A DNA stretch of 64,000 nt from Solirubrobacter ginsenosidimutans (lineage in GTDB: Bacteria > Actinomycetota > Thermoleophilia > Solirubrobacterales > Solirubrobacteraceae), in the NCBI RefSeq assembly GCF_027587205.1, contig NZ_JAPDOD010000043.1, positions 1 through 64,000 on the forward strand. The letters run 5' to 3'. The translations under genes and the position numbers were made by a program. Below are positions 20,735-28,527 of the stretch, in pieces. The stretch's first letter is position 1. Each line of letters starts with the position of its first letter. Under the pieces are notes generated by a model that did not search any database, was not told the DNA's origin, and saw nothing but the letters and a program-made list of their open reading frames with translations.

Positions 20735-21624
20735 GGCCGATCTTCTTCCTGCGCGAGGCGCTGCGGGCGCTCAAGCGCAACGCGATCCCGAGCTTCGCCG
20801 CGATGGCCACGGTGCTCGTCACCGTGCTCGTGCTCGGCGTCTTCCTCCCGGTCGTGCAGGCGACCACCGGCGCGGCCAACGAGGTCCGCGGCAAGGTGAT
20901 CGCCGACGTCTACCTCAAGGATGGCGTCAAGCAGACGGACATCGATCGCGTCGGCCGGCTGCTGCGGGGCGACACGATGATCAAGGACGTCGTGTTCATC
21001 TCCAAGGCGCAGGCGTTGCGGACCGAGAAGAAGCGCAACCCGAAGGCCTACGAGCTGCTCGGCTCCAACCCGCTGCCCGACAGCTACCGGATCACCCCGG
21101 TCAAGCCGGACGACATCGGCAAGATCAAGGACGCGCTCGCGCCGCAGGCCCCGGGCGGCGGGACGACGGTCGTCGACCCGGCGATCGACGAGGTCAAGAA
21201 CCGCGAGGAGGACACCAACAAGATCCTCTCGGTGACCCGCGTGGTGAAGCTCACGATGGCGCTCCTGCTCGGCCTGCTCGGCATCGCCTCGGTGCTGCTG
21301 ATCGCCAACACGATCCGCCTCTCGCTCTACGCCCGCCGCCGCGAGGTCGAGGTGATGAAGCTGGTCGGCGCGACCGACTGGTTCATCCGCTGGCCGTTCG
21401 TGCTCGAAGGGGTGATCGTCGGCGCGGCCGGCGGCCTGCTCGCGGTGCTGCTGCTCGTGGTCGCCAAGATCGCGATCGTCGACCCGCTGGCGAAGGACTT
21501 CGCGTTGATCGCGACGCCGAACACGATCGACTTCCGGCTCCTGATCGGCCTGCTCCTGGCTTCCGGGATCGCCGTCTCCGCGCTGGGCTCCGGCCTCAGC
21601 CTGCGGAAGTTCCTCCGCGTCTAG
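20731..21624 (+). CDS. ftsX: cell division protein FtsX (permease-like)
   Basis: The 297-residue membrane protein has the FtsX layout: an N-terminal span (VLVTVLVLGVFLPVVQ), an extracellular loop of about 120 residues, then three C-terminal spans with LYARRREVEVMKLVGATDWFIRWPF, the conserved cytoplasmic motif. It couples FtsE ATP hydrolysis to periplasmic or surface hydrolases. The NlpC/P60 protein 2.5 kb upstream is a possible client (inference). The ATG overlaps the ftsE stop. The 3' end overlaps the convergent phosphatase gene by 29 bases. Confidence 0.95.
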   Translation: MRPIFFLREALRALKRNAIPSFAAMATVLVTVLVLGVFLPVVQATTGAANEVRGKVIADVYLKDGVKQTDIDRVGRLLRGDTMIKDVVFISKAQALRTEKKRNPKAYELLGSNPLPDSYRITPVKPDDIGKIKDALAPQAPGGGTTVVDPAIDEVKNREEDTNKILSVTRVVKLTMALLLGLLGIASVLLIANTIRLSLYARRREVEVMKLVGATDWFIRWPFVLEGVIVGAAGGLLAVLLLVVAKIAIVDPLAKDFALIATPNTIDFRLLIGLLLASGIAVSALGSGLSLRKFLRV

Positions 21625-23161
21625 CAACGAGGACGGCAACGTCGTCGCGGCGCTCACCGGCGAGCGCCGCGGCCTGGTCCACGCGCGCGGCGACGCCCGC
21701 CGCGTCGTCGCCCGCCGCCTCGCGCAGCAGGGACTCCAGCCCGCCGAGGCCGTACGCGTCGCCGGTCGTGCGCGCCTCGGTCACGCCGTCGGTGAAGAGC
21801 ACGAGGGACTCGTGCGGCGCGAGCTCGAAGTCGATGTCGAGCAGCTTCGGATCGTCCACCCAGCCGAGCACCGAGCCCGGCCGGCCGACGTGGTCGACCG
21901 CGCCTGAGCCGCGCATCACCATCGGCATCGGGTGCCCGGCGCAGCAGATCGTCGCCCGCGCCGAGCCGTTGAGCTCCAGGCGGCAGAACGCGACGGTGCA
22001 GTAGCGGCCGCCGTGCTCGGAGCGCTCGGAGAGCAATGTCCGGTTGACCACGTCGAGCACCTGGCTGGGACGGTCCTCGTAGCGCGCGGCGGTGCGGACC
22101 GTGTGGCGGACGAGCGACGTCAGCGCGGCCGCGCGGGCGCCCTTGCCGGTGACGTCGCCGATCACGAGATCCACGCCGCCGTCGAACGGCAGCACGTCGT
22201 AGAAGTCGCCGCCGATCAGGCTGCCGTCGCCGGCGGGGCGGAAGCGGGCGGCGAGCTCCACACCCACGAGGTCGGGCAGCCGCTGCGGCAGCAGCGCGGC
22301 CTGCAACGCCCGCGCCACGCCGCCCAGGTCCTCGTAGAGCCGCGCGTTGTCGAGCGCGAGCGCGGCGCGGCGGGCGAGGTCCTCGGCGAGCAGCAGGTCG
22401 TCCATGTCGTAGCGCCGCGCCGCATCGAGCGAGACGAACACGACGATGCCGATGATGTGCCCGCGGGCCTTCAGCGGCACGAGCATCGCGGCGCGGCCGA
22501 ACGCGGCCTGCAGGTGCCCGGAATCCACGGCGGGACCGAACACGCCCGCTCCCGCCCCGGTCAGGATCTCGGCGCGGCCCGACTCGACCACGCGGGCGAT
22601 CGGATCGTCCGGATCGACGGGGTAGCGCGCGGGAAGGTCGCGCACGATCCGCTCGACCACCGGGTCCGCGGCGGCCGCGGCGAGCCGGCGGACGTCGTTG
22701 AGGTGGATCTCGTCGACGATGCAGACGTCGCCCAGGAACGGGACCGAGAGGCGCGTCAGCGAGTCCAGGGTGGAGCGGAGATCGAGCGACGCGTCCAGCA
22801 GCGGGCTCGCCTCGGCGAGGAACGCGCTGCGGCGCTCCGCGGTCTGCGCGGCGACCCGTGCGGTCTGCTCGCGCACGAGGTGCCGGTGCTCCGCGCGGTA
22901 CGCGCCGACGCCGAGCTGCACGCCGACGAAGTGCACGATCTCCCCGCAATCGAGGTCGCCCACGAGGATGACGATGGCCTGCGACGGGGCCAGCGCCCGG
23001 CACGCCGCGAGCGCGTCCTCGCCGCCGAGGCAGATCAGGTCGAACCCGTCGGCGGACGCGGGAGCGGCGTCGCGCAGCTCGATCTCGTAGCCGTGGCGCA
23101 GCAACTCGGCTTCGAGCGCGGCGCGACGCGTGGCGTCCGGCTCGGCGATCAACGCCCGCAC
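21596..23161 (-). CDS. RsbU-type PP2C phosphatase with GAF domain
   Basis: The 521-residue protein has three parts. Residues 1-110 look like a degenerate receiver domain without a clear phosphoacceptor Asp. Residues about 130-290 form a GAF domain. Residues about 300-515 form a SpoIIE/RsbU PP2C-type phosphatase with GGDFYDV, GDVTGKGARAAALT, LFTDGVTEAR and RRDDVAVLV. It would dephosphorylate the STAS protein encoded 2 bp downstream in the partner-switching pathway. The start is a GTG at 23161. Confidence 0.9.
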   Translation of the reverse strand: MRALIAEPDATRRAALEAELLRHGYEIELRDAAPASADGFDLICLGGEDALAACRALAPSQAIVILVGDLDCGEIVHFVGVQLGVGAYRAEHRHLVREQTARVAAQTAERRSAFLAEASPLLDASLDLRSTLDSLTRLSVPFLGDVCIVDEIHLNDVRRLAAAAADPVVERIVRDLPARYPVDPDDPIARVVESGRAEILTGAGAGVFGPAVDSGHLQAAFGRAAMLVPLKARGHIIGIVVFVSLDAARRYDMDDLLLAEDLARRAALALDNARLYEDLGGVARALQAALLPQRLPDLVGVELAARFRPAGDGSLIGGDFYDVLPFDGGVDLVIGDVTGKGARAAALTSLVRHTVRTAARYEDRPSQVLDVVNRTLLSERSEHGGRYCTVAFCRLELNGSARATICCAGHPMPMVMRGSGAVDHVGRPGSVLGWVDDPKLLDIDFELAPHESLVLFTDGVTEARTTGDAYGLGGLESLLREAAGDDAAGVAARVDQAAALAGERRDDVAVLVARRGGTSAG

Positions 23162-23163
23162 CG

Positions 23164-23478
23164 CTACTCCTCCAGACGGAGCCGGTCGGCCACCTCGGCG
23201 AGCTCGAGGATGCGGCGGGGCTCGCCGTCGCCGGGGAGCACGATCAGCGCGCGGCCCTCTTCACGTGCCCGGACGTCGGCGTCGAGCACCAGCTGCAGGC
23301 CGGTGGAATCGAAGAACGTGACCTCGCGCAGATCGAGGATCAGCGAGTCCGGCTTGGCCGCCTCGGCGTGCCGGATCTCCTCCGCGACGCGCGGGCCGGT
23401 GGACAGGTCGAGCTCTCCGCGAACCACGATGCGGGCGGTGCCGGAGGCAAGTTGGCGCTCTAGTGCGAATGGAACCAC
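23164..23478 (-). CDS. STAS-domain anti-sigma factor antagonist
   Basis: The 104-residue protein has the STAS signature LILDLREVTFFDSTGLQLVL, in which the Ser of DSTG is the usual phosphorylation site. The GTG at 23478 with CGGAG 7 bases upstream fits domain length; a longer frame would overlap the divergent gene. It sits directly before the PP2C phosphatase on the same strand and opposite an anti-sigma-type ATPase, a full RsbV-RsbU-RsbW-like set. Confidence 0.88.
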   Translation of the reverse strand: MVPFALERQLASGTARIVVRGELDLSTGPRVAEEIRHAEAAKPDSLILDLREVTFFDSTGLQLVLDADVRAREEGRALIVLPGDGEPRRILELAEVADRLRLEE

Positions 23479-23488
23479 GGCTGTACTC

Positions 23489-23507
23489 CGGGTACGGGGG
23501 GTACCCG
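23489..23507. promoter_or_regulatory. dyad between the divergent STAS and anti-sigma genes
   Basis: CGGGTAC and GTACCCG are separated by five Gs in the 41-bp gap between the two divergent starts. It is well placed to act on both promoters as an operator. Confidence 0.4.
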
Positions 23508-23519
23508 CTCTGTGATCAC

Positions 23520-23891
23520 GTGTTCTACTCGACTGCGCTTCCGAAGTCACCCAGTTCAGCGTCGCGAGCGCGCCTGCTTCTCGAGCGCGTCCGCGCGGAC
23601 GTCGACCCCGGCGTGTTCGAGAACGCCCGCCTGTTGCTGTCCGAGCTGGTCGCCAACGCCGTCGAGCACGTGGAGGAGGCGGGAGACCTGGAGGTGCGCA
23701 TCGCTCTGGGCGACGGTGTATTGCGTGTGGAGGTGCTCGACCCGGGCCCGGGGTTCGATCCCCCGCCGCGACCGCCGGATTCCGATCGCGGCTGGGGGTT
23801 GCGCTTCACGGACCGGCTCGCCTCGCGCTGGGCGGCCGACCGCGACGAGCGAGCGCGGGTGTGGTTCGAGCTGCCGCTTAGTTCGAGCTGA
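23520..23891 (+). CDS. anti-sigma regulatory factor (serine kinase-like HATPase)
   Basis: The 123-residue protein is an RsbW/SpoIIAB-like GHKL ATPase: N-box ARLLLSELVANAVEHV, G1 DPGPGFDP, and G2 RGWGLRFTDRLASRW. It would phosphorylate the STAS antagonist or bind a sigma factor. The start is uncertain; GTG at 23520 avoids overlap with the STAS gene. Its target sigma factor is not encoded nearby unless it is the ECF factor at 16027-17436, which is unlikely because partner switching usually acts on SigB-type factors. Confidence 0.82.
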   Translation: MFYSTALPKSPSSASRARLLLERVRADVDPGVFENARLLLSELVANAVEHVEEAGDLEVRIALGDGVLRVEVLDPGPGFDPPPRPPDSDRGWGLRFTDRLASRWAADRDERARVWFELPLSSS

Positions 23892-23920
23892 CATTCGCGC
23901 GGTACCGTGAGGCGCCGCAT

Positions 23921-25102
23921 ATGCGCCGCCGCAGCATTCCAGGGATTGGGTTTCTCGCCGTCCTGATCCCCATCGCCCTCGTCCTGGGCATCTACCTCGG
24001 CGGGCACCCCAACACGTTGCCGTCGTTCGCGCGCAACGCGCTGGTCAGCGACAGCGACGGGCGCCTCTACGAGGAGGCGATCGACACGATCCAGGCGGAC
24101 TACTACCGCAAGATCGATCGCAAGCAGCTCCTGAACACCTCGCTCACGGCCGCGGTCGAGTCGCTGCAGGACCAGTTCTCGCACTACTTCTCGCCCAAGG
24201 ACTACGCGTCATTCCAACTTGACACCGAGGGCCAGTTCGAAGGCGTCGGCATGTCCGTGCAGGAGGTCAAGGAGGGCCTGCGGGTCGAGGAGGTCTACGA
24301 CGACTCGCCGGCCAAGGAGAGCGGCCTGAAGGTCGGCAACGTGATCGTCTCGGTCAACGGCAAGTCGCTGGCGGGCAAGACGTCGGACCAGTCGACGGCG
24401 CTGATCAAGGGCCCGGCGGGCTCGTCGGTCACGATCACCCTGCAGGACGGGCGCAAGCTGACGATGAAGCGCGCCAAGGTCGACATCCCGATCGTGCAGA
24501 GCGAGCTGCAGCGCGCCGACGGCAAGGAGATCGCGTGGGTGCGGCTGGCCGGCTTCACGTCGGGCTCGGGCACGGACGTCAAGGACGCGGTCAACAAGCA
24601 GCTCAAGGCGGGGGCGAAGGGCGTCGTGCTCGACCTGCGCCACAACGGCGGCGGGCTCCTGAACGAGGCGGTGACGGTCGCGTCGGTCTTCCTGCCCGAT
24701 GGGCGCGTCGTCTCGACCAAGGGCCGAGCGCGGCCCGAGCGGGTCTACAACGCCGAGGGCGGGGCGATCAAGTCGTCGATCCCGGTCGTGGTGCTCGTCG
24801 ACGGGGCTTCGGCGTCGGCGTCGGAGATCGTCACCGGCGCCCTGCAGGACCGCAAGCGGGCGAAGGTCGTCGGGACGCGCACGTTCGGCAAGGGGGTCTT
24901 CCAGGAGATCGAGTCGCTGTCCAACGGCGGCGCGCTGGACATCACGGTGGGCGAGTACTTCACGCCGACCGGACGCAACCTCGGCGGCGGGGGCGTGCGC
25001 CGGGGCGCGGGCATCACGCCCGACATCCAGGCCACCGACAACCCCAAGACGCCGAAGGACGAGGCGCTGCAGACGGCGCTCAAGACGGTGGCCGACGAGT
25101 GA
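23921..25102 (+). CDS. S41 carboxy-terminal processing protease (CtpA-like)
   Basis: The 393-residue protein has an N-terminal signal anchor (residues 9-27), a PDZ domain (about 95-180, GVGMSVQEVKEGLRVEEVYD), and an S41 serine-lysine protease core with DGASASASEI (about residues 294-303) and GTRTFGKGVFQ. It would trim extracytoplasmic proteins from their C termini. The stop overlaps the GTG of the RNB nuclease gene, so both are translated from one message. Confidence 0.93.
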   Translation: MRRRSIPGIGFLAVLIPIALVLGIYLGGHPNTLPSFARNALVSDSDGRLYEEAIDTIQADYYRKIDRKQLLNTSLTAAVESLQDQFSHYFSPKDYASFQLDTEGQFEGVGMSVQEVKEGLRVEEVYDDSPAKESGLKVGNVIVSVNGKSLAGKTSDQSTALIKGPAGSSVTITLQDGRKLTMKRAKVDIPIVQSELQRADGKEIAWVRLAGFTSGSGTDVKDAVNKQLKAGAKGVVLDLRHNGGGLLNEAVTVASVFLPDGRVVSTKGRARPERVYNAEGGAIKSSIPVVVLVDGASASASEIVTGALQDRKRAKVVGTRTFGKGVFQEIESLSNGGALDITVGEYFTPTGRNLGGGGVRRGAGITPDIQATDNPKTPKDEALQTALKTVADE

Positions 25103-26802
25103 GGCAGAGCGCCTCGTTCGTCGGGGTGCTGGAGCGCAGCGGGCGGGTGACGCCGCTCTTCGAGCACGGCAACTGGGTCAATGCCGACAAGCCCAAGGGC
25201 GGTGTGCGGGTGGGCGACCTCGTCCAGGTCGTGCCCGGAAAAGGGGGACGCTGGCGGATCGAGCGGCGGATCGGCCGCCCCGACGTCGCCCGCGACGTGC
25301 TCGACGCGCTGCTCGTCCATCGCGGCCTGCGCCGGCGCTTCGATCCGCTCGTCGAGCGCGAGGCGCGCGTGATGGCGTCGGAGGCCGACAGCGAGGGCCG
25401 CACGGACTTCCGCGACCTCACGACGTTCACCATCGACCCGCCGACGGCGCGCGACTTCGACGACGCGATCTCCGCCGAGGAGCTGGAGGACGGCGCGGTG
25501 CGGGTGTGGGTGCACATCGCCGACGTCTCGGCGTTCGTGAAGCCCGGATCGGCGCTCGACCGCGAGGCGTTCCGGCGCGCGAACTCGGTCTACGTGCCGG
25601 GCCTGGTGGAGCCGATGCTGCCCGAGGCGCTGTCCAACCGCGCCTGCTCGCTGGTGCCGGGCGAGGACCGGCTGACCGTGACGGTCGAGCTGGAGTTCGT
25701 GGGCGCGAAGGTGCGGCGCACCGCGTTTCACCGCTCGGTCATCCGCTCCGACGAGCGCCTCGACTACCCGCGCGTGGACCGCATCCTCGCCGGTGAGGAA
25801 CAGGCGCTTGACCCGTGGGCGAAGCCGCTCGCCGCCGCCCGCAAGGTCGCTGCCGCCTTGGCCGACGCGCGTGAGCAGCGGGGCGCGCTGGCGGTCGAGT
25901 CGAGCGAGCCCGAGTTCGGCTTCTCACGCGACGGGCACGTCGAGACCCTCCTGCCCTCCGAGCAGACCGAGTCGCACAAGCTGATCGAGTTCCTGATGAT
26001 CGCGGCCAACGAGGCGGTCGCGGGCCTGCTGGAGGCGCGCAAGCTGCCCGCGCTGTTTCGCATCCACGAGCCGCCGGACCCGCCCCGCGTGCAGCGCCTG
26101 ATCGAGCAGCTGGCGTCCCTGGACGTTCCCACGCCACCCACGCCGGAGCACCTCACCCCCGACCAGGCGGGAGAGCTGGTGAGCGAGGCCGCGCACTTGG
26201 TCGACGCCGAGGTGCGCCGCCGCGGGCACGGCCGCGCCGCGTTCACGTCGCTCGTCCTGCGGTCCTTGAAGCAGGCCCGCTACTCGCCGCGCAACCTCGG
26301 CCACTACGGCCTGCGTTCGGAGCGCTATTGCCACTTCACCTCGCCGATCCGCCGCTACCCCGACCTGATCGTGCACCGGGCGCTGCTGAACGCGATCGGC
26401 GCGGGCGAGGCCACCGTGCGCGCGTCCGACCTCGAAGCGGCGGGCGAGTGGTGCTCGGCGCGCGAGCGCGACGCGATGAGCATCGAGCGCACCGCCGACA
26501 ACATCGCCCGCGCGTTCCTGCTCGAGCGCAAGCTCTTCGAGGAGCGCGCCTTCCACCAGGAGCTCGAGGGCGAGGTGATCGGCGTGATCAACGCGGGCGC
26601 GTTCGTCGCCTTCGACGGCTTCGAGGGCATGCTCGCCGTGCGCAACCTGCGCGGCGACTACTGGAACCTCAACGAGCTCGAGACCGCGCTGATCGCCGCG
26701 TCCTCCGGCAAGCGCCTGCGGCTCGGGGACCCCGTGCGCGTGCAGGTCGAAAAGGTCGACGCGATCCGCGGCCGCGTCGACCTCCTGCCCGTCGAGCTCT
26801 AA
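25099..26802 (+). CDS. rnr: RNase R-like RNB exoribonuclease, short form
   Basis: The 567-residue protein contains the RNB catalytic core (FTIDPPTARDFDDAI with the metal-binding aspartates; RYCHFTSPIRRYPDLIVHR) and a C-terminal S1 domain (ELEGEVIGVINAGAFVAFDG). Its start begins close to the cold-shock region, so the N-terminal helix-turn-helix and one cold-shock domain of E. coli RNase R (813 residues) are absent. The GTG at 25099 overlaps the protease stop. It lies about 6.5 kb upstream of smpB and 10.6 kb before the tmRNA gene, which RNase R helps in trans-translation. Confidence 0.9.
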   Translation: MRQSASFVGVLERSGRVTPLFEHGNWVNADKPKGGVRVGDLVQVVPGKGGRWRIERRIGRPDVARDVLDALLVHRGLRRRFDPLVEREARVMASEADSEGRTDFRDLTTFTIDPPTARDFDDAISAEELEDGAVRVWVHIADVSAFVKPGSALDREAFRRANSVYVPGLVEPMLPEALSNRACSLVPGEDRLTVTVELEFVGAKVRRTAFHRSVIRSDERLDYPRVDRILAGEEQALDPWAKPLAAARKVAAALADAREQRGALAVESSEPEFGFSRDGHVETLLPSEQTESHKLIEFLMIAANEAVAGLLEARKLPALFRIHEPPDPPRVQRLIEQLASLDVPTPPTPEHLTPDQAGELVSEAAHLVDAEVRRRGHGRAAFTSLVLRSLKQARYSPRNLGHYGLRSERYCHFTSPIRRYPDLIVHRALLNAIGAGEATVRASDLEAAGEWCSARERDAMSIERTADNIARAFLLERKLFEERAFHQELEGEVIGVINAGAFVAFDGFEGMLAVRNLRGDYWNLNELETALIAASSGKRLRLGDPVRVQVEKVDAIRGRVDLLPVEL

Positions 26803-27194
26803 CCGAGGCGGGAACGCAGGTCGGCGAGCACCGCGTCCCAGTCAGCATTGGGACCGTCCTCGGTCCAGAGGTCGGTGAGCTCCGAATGATCGGCGTCGGC
26901 GACGATCGCCACCGCGCGCACCGCGAGGTTCGCGTGCTCGCGCAGGCCGGCCAGCTCGTCGGCGAGCGTGGCGAGGCGCTCCTCCGGCTCGCTCGGCGGG
27001 CGGCCAAGCGCGTAGGCCACCAGCTCGGCGGCCACCAGTGCCTCGCAGCCGGCGCTGGCCGCGAGGTAGTCGTCCGTCCCTGCGGCGTCCGACAGTGCGA
27101 ACGTCACCGTCTGGATCTGTGGCTGTTCCTCGAGCTCGCCGAGCCAATCGAGCGCCGCGTCGTTCTCCAGAACGCCTTCTCCCCATGCTCCCAT
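26799..27194 (-). CDS. DUF4259 domain protein
   Basis: The 131-residue protein opens MGAWGEGVLENDAALDWLGELE, the diagnostic start of the DUF4259 family, and is a compact helical protein without signal peptide. The ATG at 27194 is fixed by this motif. It overlaps the convergent RNB gene by 4 bases and is divergent from the aminotransferase (25-bp gap). Biochemical role unknown. Confidence 0.85.
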   Translation of the reverse strand: MGAWGEGVLENDAALDWLGELEEQPQIQTVTFALSDAAGTDDYLAASAGCEALVAAELVAYALGRPPSEPEERLATLADELAGLREHANLAVRAVAIVADADHSELTDLWTEDGPNADWDAVLADLRSRLG

Positions 27195-27219
27195 GGCGCG
27201 GCACAGTAGAACTCCGCGC

Positions 27220-28527
27220 ATGCTCGACGTGGAACTGGACCGGTTCAGGGAGCTGCACCCGCGCTGCGCGGCGCTGCACGAGCGGGCGCGGGGGTCGCTG
27301 TTCGGCGGGGTGCCGATGCCGTGGATGATGCTCTGGGCGGGTGGGTATCCGGTCGCCGTCGAGTCAGCCAGCGGGTCGCGCGTGACCTGCGCGGACGGCG
27401 TCGAGTTCGTCGACCTGTGCCTCGGCGACACCGGCGCGATGGCGGGCCATTCGCCGGCGCCGGTGCTCGAGGTCCTGCGCGCGCCGCGCGGGATCACCAC
27501 GATGCTGCCGACCGAGGACGCGGCGTGGGTGGGGGAGGAGCTGACGCGGCGCTTCACGCTCCCTCGCTGGCTCTTCACTTTGACCGCGACGGACGCCAAC
27601 CGGACGGCGCTGCGGATCGCCCGCATGCTCACCGGCCGGCCGCGCGTGCTCGTCTATTCCTACTGCTACCACGGGTCCGTCGACGAGGCGTTCGCGGTGG
27701 GCGAGGGCGGCGTGACGGTCTCGCGCGCGGGCAATGTGGGGCCGCCGGTCGACGTCGCGCAGACCACGACGGCGATCGAGTTCAACGACGTCGACGCGCT
27801 GGAATTGGCCTTGGCGAGCGGCGACATCGCGTGCGTGCTGGCCGAGCCGGCGATGACCAACATGGGCATCGTCCTGCCGGACGACGGCTATCACGACGCG
27901 CTGCGGGCGCTGTGCTCGACCTACGGCACGCTGCTGATCATCGACGAGACGCACACCTTCTCCGCCGGCCCGGGCGGGTGCACGCGGGCGTGGGACCTGG
28001 AGCCGGACCTGCTGACGATCGGCAAGGCGATCGGCGGCGGCGTGCCGTGCGGCGCGCTCGGCCTGTCGGCGCACGTCGAGGAACGGATGCTCGCCGCGGT
28101 CGAGGCCGACTACGAGGACACGGGCGGGGTGGGTGGGACGCTGGCGGGCAACGCGCTCTCGCTCGCCGCGATGCGGGCGACGCTCGGCTCCGTGCTGACC
28201 GACGACGTGTGGGAGCACACGATCCCGCTCGCCGCGCGGTTCGCGGACGGCGTCCGCGCCGGGTTCGGCGAGCGGGAGTGGAACGTGACCCAGCTCGGCT
28301 GCCGCGCCGAATATCGCTTCGAAGCCGCGCCTGCCCGCAACGGCACGCAGGCGCACCTCGCCTCCGATCCCGATCTGGAGCGCTACCTGCACCTGTTCGC
28401 GCTCAACCGCGGCGTGCTGCTGACGCCGTTTCACAACATGGCGTTGATGGCGCCCACGACGACCGCCGCGGACGTCGACCGTCACACCGCCGTATTCGCG
28501 GAGGCCGTCAGCACTTCGGGACGTTGA
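27220..28527 (+). CDS. class III PLP-dependent aminotransferase (GSA-aminomutase-like)
   Basis: The 435-residue enzyme has the class III fold: a Gly-rich cofactor region, LLIIDETHTF (the Asp contacts the pyridine nitrogen) and LLTIGKAIGGGVPCGALG with the Schiff-base lysine. The overall pattern (GDTGAMAGHSPAPV, TLAGNALSLAAM) is closest to glutamate-1-semialdehyde aminomutase-like transaminases. Haem synthesis genes are not adjacent, so a catabolic or secondary role is as likely. ATG at 27220. Confidence 0.88.
   Translation: MLDVELDRFRELHPRCAALHERARGSLFGGVPMPWMMLWAGGYPVAVESASGSRVTCADGVEFVDLCLGDTGAMAGHSPAPVLEVLRAPRGITTMLPTEDAAWVGEELTRRFTLPRWLFTLTATDANRTALRIARMLTGRPRVLVYSYCYHGSVDEAFAVGEGGVTVSRAGNVGPPVDVAQTTTAIEFNDVDALELALASGDIACVLAEPAMTNMGIVLPDDGYHDALRALCSTYGTLLIIDETHTFSAGPGGCTRAWDLEPDLLTIGKAIGGGVPCGALGLSAHVEERMLAAVEADYEDTGGVGGTLAGNALSLAAMRATLGSVLTDDVWEHTIPLAARFADGVRAGFGEREWNVTQLGCRAEYRFEAAPARNGTQAHLASDPDLERYLHLFALNRGVLLTPFHNMALMAPTTTAADVDRHTAVFAEAVSTSGR

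Noticed and set aside
24535..25098. N-terminal extension of the RNB nuclease
   Set aside because: It overlaps the protease gene in another frame and is Arg/Gly-rich noise; GTG 25099 couples to the protease stop.
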